Assembly: GCA_900555005.1 (NCBI GenBank)
Contig: USJM01000051.1
Location: 1 to 10,684 of the forward strand
Source: an uncultured Lachnospiraceae bacterium
GTDB taxonomy: Bacteria; Bacillota_A; Clostridia; Lachnospirales; Lachnospiraceae
DNA length: 10,684 nucleotides
Direction: 5' to 3'
Positions 6,668 to 10,684 of the stretch are shown one piece after another. Position 1 is the stretch's first letter, and every line of letters begins with the position of its first letter. The position numbers and the translations under genes were made by a program. The notes under the pieces were generated by a model that was not told where the DNA came from, searched no databases, and saw only the letters and a program-made list of their open reading frames with translations.

Positions 6668-8064
6668 ATGGAGAGAATTTACATAGCCATCGACATGAAG
6701 TCTTTCTACGCCTCTGTGGAGTGTGCTGCAAGAGGATATGACCCGCTGAAAGCACGGCTCCTTGTGGCAGATGAGTCACGGTCGGATCAGACGATCTGTC
6801 TTGCGGTTTCGCCTGCCCTGAAAGCGATCGGCGTACCGGGAAGGCCGCGGCTTTTCGAGGCAAAAAGAGCGATAAAAGACTACGAACGGCAGCATCACAC
6901 AAAGATTGACTATGAAATCGCCGTCCCCCGGATGGCCCTCTATGAAAAGATCAGTGCCGAGATTTATTCTATCATTCTCCGCTATGCGGCGCCTGAGGAT
7001 GTGCATGTTTACAGCATTGATGAGTGCTTCATCGATGCAGCACCGTACCTGCATTTCTACAGCGCCGAGGCGGGAAGGACAGACAGGATCCCGCACATAT
7101 CATGGCGATGACGATCATCCGGGATATATTAAAGACCACTGGCATCACGGCAACCGTCGGCATCGGAACCAACCTCTACCTTGCGAAGGTTGCCATGGAC
7201 ATCGTGGCAAAGCACTCTCCCGCTGACGAAAACGGCGTCCGGATCGCTGAGTTGAACGAGGACAGCTATCAGTACCTTCTCTGGGACCACCGGCCCCTCA
7301 CAGACTTCTGGATGATCGGTCCCGGCAAAGCCAGGACGCTCGAACGGAATTACCTCTTCACAATGGGGGATATTGCGGAGCGTGCAGAATGGAACGAAGA
7401 ATGGTTTTATAAGATATTCGGAATTGACGGTGAACTTCTGATTGACCACGCCTTCGGAATAGAGCCGGTCACCATGTGGGATATCAAGCATTACCACTCT
7501 GATGCTTCTTCCCTCTCGCAGGGACAGGTTCTGCCAAGGCCATACAGGTATGGGGAAGCACGGAATGTCCTCCGGGAGATGATCGAGATGCTCTGCTCCG
7601 ATATGTTCGCTCATAATACGGTCGCAAGAAACTTCAGCTGGTGGGTATCCTATGATTACAAGAGTCTTGAGGAATGGCCGAATTATGAAGGGCCCGTTGT
7701 CCCTGACTTTTACGGACGTCTTCACCCGAAGCATCACAACGGAACCGTAAGAATGCGTGAAAAAACAAACAGCTTTCAAACTGTGGTCGGCGCAGTTCTC
7801 TCCTCTTTCGATCAGAAAACCGACCACCATCTGCTGTACCGGCGGCTCGGCGTCTGCGCAGACAAAGTGGCCTCTGATGACGGCTGCTTCCAGCTGGATC
7901 TTTTTACCGATTACAGCGCGCTGGCGAAAGAAAGAAGGCTCCAGGGAGCGATGGCACAGGTGCGTCAGAAATACGGAATGAACGCTGTTTTCAAGGGAAA
8001 TAACCTGCTCAAAGGAGCCAACCAGCTGGAACGGAACCGGCAGATCGGCGGCCACAGAGCCTGA
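6668..8064 (+). pseudogene. Y-family DNA polymerase (UmuC/UvrX-like), frameshifted
   Basis: Y-family polymerases perform translesion synthesis past damaged bases. The gene reads in one frame from 6668 to about 7085 and then continues in the -1 frame to 8064; the pieces together make about 465 residues. Piece 1 has the first catalytic Asp (IAIDMKSFYASVE), the fingers/palm region and the catalytic SIDE motif (SIDECFID). Piece 2 begins near DPAHIMAMTIIRD and carries TGITATVGIGTNLYLAKVAMDIVAKH, the helix-hairpin-helix thumb (DFWMIGPGKARTL) and the little finger/C-terminus. The join at 7082-7090 (frame-1 ...GRTD, frame-2 DPAH...) lacks one base. Without a repair, frame 1 stops at 7109-7111 after 147 residues, lacking the thumb and DNA-binding domains. 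No slippery heptamer is seen, so mutation or a sequence error is likelier than programmed frameshifting. It sits 39 bp after ImmA in the cassette. Confidence 0.88.
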
Positions 8065-8131
8065 TTCTCTCCGCTGCGTTTCGCCTCTCCTTCACACCCC
8101 ATATCAAAAGCAGGTGGCGAAAGGAAACGAT

Positions 8132-8359
8132 ATGGTTACAAACAGCACAATCGGAGCGATGGACATGCCAGCCGGTTTTAAATATGAGAAAACACACCTT
8201 ATAGGACGCCCCCGCCACGAAAAATACAGCGATTTCTGGCGAAAACATATTCCGATGGATCCTGCACACCGTGCGAAGCAGTTCGCACCGTTCGATGCAC
8301 TGGACGGTTTTGATGAGGCCATTGCAGAAAAAGAGATGGAAGTCTATGAGAGGAAGTGA
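8132..8359 (+). CDS. YolD-like small protein
   Basis: A 75-residue protein whose C-terminal half carries the YolD-like core: HRAKQFAPFDALDGFDEAI followed by an acidic helix (AEKEMEVYERK). YolD-like proteins are commonly encoded next to Y-family polymerases in Bacillota (for example yolD-uvrX and yqjX-yqjW in Bacillus subtilis) and have been proposed as functional counterparts of UmuD; that role is a proposal in the literature, not visible here. The ATG at 8132 has AAAGGA 6 bp upstream; an in-frame GTG at 8114 is less likely. It lies 67 bp after the polymerase and 6 bp before the SRAP gene, so it belongs to the same operon. The reading frame is intact, unlike both flanking genes. Confidence 0.72.
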   Translation: MVTNSTIGAMDMPAGFKYEKTHLIGRPRHEKYSDFWRKHIPMDPAHRAKQFAPFDALDGFDEAIAEKEMEVYERK

Positions 8360-8365
8360 CGCAGG

Positions 8366-9012
8366 ATGTGTACACGCTATTATGTAGAGCTGTCGCCGGA
8401 GCTCCGGCCATATGTCGAGGCAGCCGGCCGCACATCGCTGAAAGCGAAGATGGTCAGTGTGCTCGGCAAGAAATTCAAGGCAGAAGGGGAAATCCGGCCG
8501 ACAGACATGGCTGCCGGAATCGCGCCGGGCAGGGATGGAAAAAAGGCGGTATTTCCCATGGTGTGGGGATATCACATCACCGGAGTCGACCATCCGGTCG
8601 TGAACGCCAGAGTCGAATCCGCGAAAGAAAAAACATCCTTTGCGGTTGATGGGCCCGTCATCGCTGTATTGTACCTGCGTCCTATTACTTTGAATGGGAA
8701 CATATAAAGCGTCCGGACGGAGCCGTAAAAACCGGCCAGAAATATGCAATTCAGCCGCGGAATGCCACCGTGACCTATCTCGCCGGACTGTACCGGATTG
8801 AGGAAGAACGCGGGCTGAGATATCCGGTATTCACCGTCCTCACAAAAGAACCGGGCGAGATCCTTTCAAAAATCCACAACCGGATGCCGGTGATTCTTCC
8901 GGAAGACGCAATCGGCGACTGGGTAAAGCCGGATGCTGACCCTGGAAGAATTGTGTCTGAAGCCCTGGCAGACATGGACATGGTAGTAGAGCCATACAAT
9001 CAATCTCCTTAA
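8366..9012 (+). pseudogene. SRAP-domain (YedK/HMCES-like) SOS-associated protein, frameshifted
   Basis: SRAP proteins bind abasic sites in single-stranded DNA and form a protective covalent link through Cys2. The gene starts Met-Cys (MCTRYYVELSPELRP), so Cys2 is the expected nucleophile, and contains the VVNARVES motif (Asn80). At 8645-8652 the reading frame is lost: frame 1 goes on for about 20 unrelated residues to a stop at 8705-8707. The -1 frame picks up exactly where the family should continue: WARHRCIVPASYYFEW (catalytic Glu region), then TYLAGLY, PVFTVLTKEPGE and the catalytic His motif IHNRMPVILPE, ending at 9012. One base appears to be missing after GTTGA. The truncated 113-residue product lacks the catalytic Glu and His. 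It lies 6 bp after the YolD gene and is last in the cassette. Confidence 0.88.
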
Positions 9013-9057
9013 TTTGTCCACAGATTCTTTGCTTTTTACGATTCTGTTACAGGTTCC
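9013..9057. other. Convergent intergenic gap between SRAP and vapC
   Basis: This 45-bp gap lies between the ends of two converging genes. ACAGA and TCTGT at 9020-9047 could form a weak 5-bp stem around a T-rich loop, but no convincing terminator is present for either strand. Confidence 0.4.
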
Positions 9058-9462
9058 TTATGCCCAGTTATCGATCTTCAGTCCCGGCACTCTTGCAAAC
9101 TCTTTTGTATTATTTGTCACCACAGTCAGATCCAATGCCCTCGCGTGTGCGGCGATCAGCATGTCATTTGGGCCGATTGTTGTGCCTTTCTTTTCAAGCC
9201 CTGACCGAATGTCGCCATATTCCACAGCCGCATCGTCTTCAAACGGAAGCACGGCAATGTTGGACAGAAACGAGGCAAGTGCCAGCTGGTTTTTCTCCGG
9301 TTTGCTGCTCTTGCTGATCCCATACTGCATTTCTGCAAGCGTGATCGCCGAGATACAGAACTCTGCCGGGTCGTACTGCTGAAAGTGTTCGAGGACAGAT
9401 TCTGGTTTATGCCTGATGATATAAATCACCATGTTGGTGTCGAGCATGAACCTGATTGTCAT
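9058..9462 (-). CDS. vapC: VapC-type PIN-domain toxin ribonuclease
   Basis: A 134-residue PIN-domain endoribonuclease, the toxin of a type II toxin-antitoxin pair; known VapC toxins cut initiator tRNA, other tRNAs or rRNA. The acidic catalytic residues are visible: Asp8 in MLDTNMVIY, Glu44 in ITLAEMQYG and Asp100 in GPNDMLIAA, followed by the typical VVTNNTKEFARVPGLKIDNW C-terminal motif (113-133). The length is normal and the frame intact. Its ATG overlaps the antitoxin stop by 4 bp (ATGA), giving translational coupling. The RNA target cannot be read from sequence. Confidence 0.94.
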   Translation of the reverse strand: MTIRFMLDTNMVIYIIRHKPESVLEHFQQYDPAEFCISAITLAEMQYGISKSSKPEKNQLALASFLSNIAVLPFEDDAAVEYGDIRSGLEKKGTTIGPNDMLIAAHARALDLTVVTNNTKEFARVPGLKIDNWA

Positions 9463-9692
9463 AATGCTTCTCTCTCCTCTGTCTTAAGATCCCCGCGGCC
9501 ATCTTTCATGAAATCGTCCGTGAACATATCAAGCGACTGGAGCAGGCCTGCCCATCTGTTTTCTTTCTGGACGAGTATCACAATTTTTCCAATGCGGTTC
9601 ACATCCACTTCATCCGTATCAAATCTGAAATCTTTCGGAAGCCTGACTGCCTGGCTCCCTCCGTTTGTAAATACTTTTGCTGTTTCTACCAT
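9459..9692 (-). CDS. vapB: VapB-type antitoxin (AbrB/MazE-like)
   Basis: A 77-residue antitoxin. The N-terminal half is an AbrB/SpoVT-like swapped-hairpin DNA-binding domain (ETAKVFTNGGSQAVRLPKDF, residues 3-22). The C-terminal acidic stretch (LQSLDMFTDDFMKDGRGD) is the expected toxin-binding tail. The ATG at 9692 is favoured because AGGAGG (9706-9701) lies 8 bp upstream; ATG 9698 and GTG 9701 in the same frame would be too close to or inside that site. It overlaps vapC by 4 bp. By family analogy it neutralises VapC and, with it, represses the shared promoter through the inverted repeat at 9715-9738. Confidence 0.92.
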   Translation of the reverse strand: MVETAKVFTNGGSQAVRLPKDFRFDTDEVDVNRIGKIVILVQKENRWAGLLQSLDMFTDDFMKDGRGDLKTEEREAL

Positions 9693-9714
9693 ACCCATCA
9701 CCTCCTGTTACTTT

Positions 9715-9755
9715 AAGTATATACATAAATATATACTTTTCAAGATGCGAATCAA
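9715..9755 (-). promoter_or_regulatory. vapBC promoter and perfect inverted-repeat operator
   Basis: AAGTATATA (9715-9723) and TATATACTT (9730-9738) form a perfect 9-bp inverted repeat around 6 bases. On the minus strand, TTGATT (9755-9750), a 16-bp spacer and TATATT (9733-9728) make a plausible promoter whose -10 box lies inside the repeat. VapB/VapC binding there would block transcription, the standard autoregulation. Confidence 0.75.
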
Positions 9756-9828
9756 GATGATACGACATGCCCGGTGACTAAAATTGCCGTATCCATCTGC
9801 CTGTCTTTTTTTATGGTATCAGCGATGC

Positions 9829-10049
9829 AGAAAAATTCTCCTTTCGTCATCTCGCCCAGCGCCTAGAGACCATTCTCAGAGACATATGGCCTGAACGGAA
9901 GACCATGGCAATAGATAACCTGTCGGTAGAACATGCTGATTCCAACAGATGCAGGAATACCCATAACTGAAAGAATGTCTTCTGCTTTCTTCTTCATATT
10001 TTCTTCAACACGTGCATTAATATTTGCTGTTTTGATTACAAGACATCAT
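9829..10049 (-). pseudogene. RelB/DinJ-family antitoxin remnant
   Basis: On the minus strand an open stretch from 10045 to 9863 reads KTANINARVEENMKKKAEDIL, SVMGIPASVGISMFYRQ and GLPFRPYVSENGL, the characteristic ribbon-helix-helix and core of RelB/DinJ-type antitoxins. It is broken at both ends. The ATG pair at 10049/10046 is one base out of frame with it, and an in-frame TAG (9865-9863) interrupts it before a recognisable continuation (ALGEMTKGEF) that then decays near 9830. No RelE/YafQ toxin gene is visible next to it. This is a dead antitoxin, or it may be transcribed but non-functional. Recognition is from motif memory, not a search. Confidence 0.65.
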
Positions 10050-10063
10050 ATGGTCTAAGAATC

Positions 10064-10174
10064 TTAATAACTTTGTTTTCTCAACAACCTGCGATTTCTC
10101 ATTTTGTTCCAGATAGAATGCAGCAGAGAAACTTCATTTTCTGTAAGCTCAAGATTGTCATATAACAGCACTTT
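10064..10174 (-). other. Unrecognised open stretch between two gene remnants
   Basis: On the minus strand, 36 codons without a start lie between the IS30 remnant and the relB-like remnant and read KVLLYDNLELTENEVSLL, HSIWNKMRNRRLLRKQSY, then stop (TAA at 10066-10064). Composition looks protein-like and amphipathic, but I do not recognise the family. It is likely a gene scrap captured when flanking DNA was deleted. Confidence 0.35.
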
Positions 10175-10684
10175 GCGTCCCGCAGGAAAACCAGCATCAG
10201 GGAGGACTCCACGAAATGGATCGTGAGCAGACATTTGCCGCCAATCGTTCCGATCACAGAATCCATCTGGACAACTGCTGTATCCGGATATGAGATTTCA
10301 GGTGTGCTTTCTCAGCGTCGTAGAAAGTCTTGAGCAGCGTGCATTTATCAATCGTCGGACAGGCATTGCAGACATAAGGGACATGGACTCTGACTGCGCA
10401 AACCTCTTCAACGAAGTCCGGACAATGCTCATTACATCGGCATAACCGACAGTAGTTGTAGCCTCCGGTCCTCGTACAGTCTTTTCCACAGAGCAAAGGG
10501 GATTTGATCTTACAGGACATTCGGTTCTTACACGCGTTAAATGAGTACCCGGGTTTACCGGTGGCGATTTCTACGGCATACTTTCGGACTTCCCTGGAGA
10601 TTGTGGCCGGATCTTAATGTATCTGGGCAGCGATCTTCTTGAAGGACATGCCCTCCTTCAAGAGTCTCTGCAGCATTAAGCGTT
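10174..10684 (-). pseudogene. IS30-family transposase remnant (runs off the window)
   Basis: Reading right to left, the minus strand encodes an N-terminal helix-turn-helix (QRLLKEGMSFKKIAAQIH, then DPATISREVRKYA) interrupted by an in-frame TAA at 10616-10614. A Cys-rich zinc-ribbon-like segment follows, typical of a Clostridia IS30 subgroup (CKIKSPLLCGKDC, NYCRLCRCNEHCPDF, VPYVCNACPTIDKCTLLK) and continuing to DAEKAHLKSHIR. The frame then changes near 10270-10290 and resumes at VVQMDSVIGTIGGKC with LLTIHFVESSLMLVFLRDA, the region of the first catalytic Asp of the DDE domain. Roughly 100 residues expected between these parts, and the rest of the DDE domain, are missing. A nonsense codon, an internal deletion and a truncated C-terminus make this non-functional. 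Family assignment is by remembered motif pattern. The true N-terminus lies beyond 10684. Confidence 0.72.

Noticed and set aside
7061..7111. Programmed -1 ribosomal frameshifting in the polymerase gene
   Set aside because: No X-XXY-YYZ slippery heptamer in the correct phase and no obvious downstream pseudoknot; a simple lost base explains the break better.
7129..8055. A 308-codon open frame on the minus strand opposite the polymerase
   Set aside because: It mirrors the conserved Y-family polymerase frame and shows no family motif; the plus-strand product is clearly the real gene.

Overview
The window looks like chromosomal DNA from a Gram-positive, anaerobe-type Bacillota, most likely class Clostridia and probably a Lachnospiraceae relative. 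This is inferred from moderately high GC coding sequence, strong AGGAGG-type ribosome sites, a Clostridia-like 6S RNA locus, and protein families (M3 oligoendopeptidase, XRE/ImmA pair, Y-family polymerase with YolD and SRAP partners) that resemble those of gut Clostridia. No taxonomic search was possible.

Left third (1-3760, minus strand): a likely operon transcribed right to left. It has a promoter at 3727-3755, an M3-family zinc oligoendopeptidase, an SDR oxidoreductase 6 bp downstream, then after a gap of about 190 bp a PfkB-family carbohydrate kinase. That gap contains six degenerate copies of a 14-bp tandem repeat.

Middle (3869-5359, plus strand): a probable 6S RNA gene with its own promoter and a strong intrinsic terminator, followed by queA of queuosine biosynthesis with a 5'-leader hairpin and its own terminator.

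Right-centre (5400-9012, plus strand): a regulator-plus-repair cassette. It runs from an operator-rich leader through an XRE repressor, an overlapping ImmA/IrrE metallopeptidase, a Y-family (UmuC/UvrX-like) DNA polymerase, a YolD-like small protein and an SRAP (YedK/HMCES-like) abasic-site protein. This looks like a self-contained damage-tolerance module in which protease cleavage of an XRE repressor (DdrO/IrrE or ImmR/ImmA logic) could replace LexA control. Both the polymerase and the SRAP gene are broken by an apparent single-base loss in the same direction. The regulators, YolD gene and all housekeeping genes in the window are intact.

Right end (9058-10684, minus strand): an intact vapBC toxin-antitoxin pair with a perfect inverted-repeat operator. 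Beyond it lies a stretch of decayed genes: a relB/dinJ-like antitoxin remnant and an IS30-family transposase remnant with a nonsense codon and an internal deletion. This end is an accessory, formerly mobile region.
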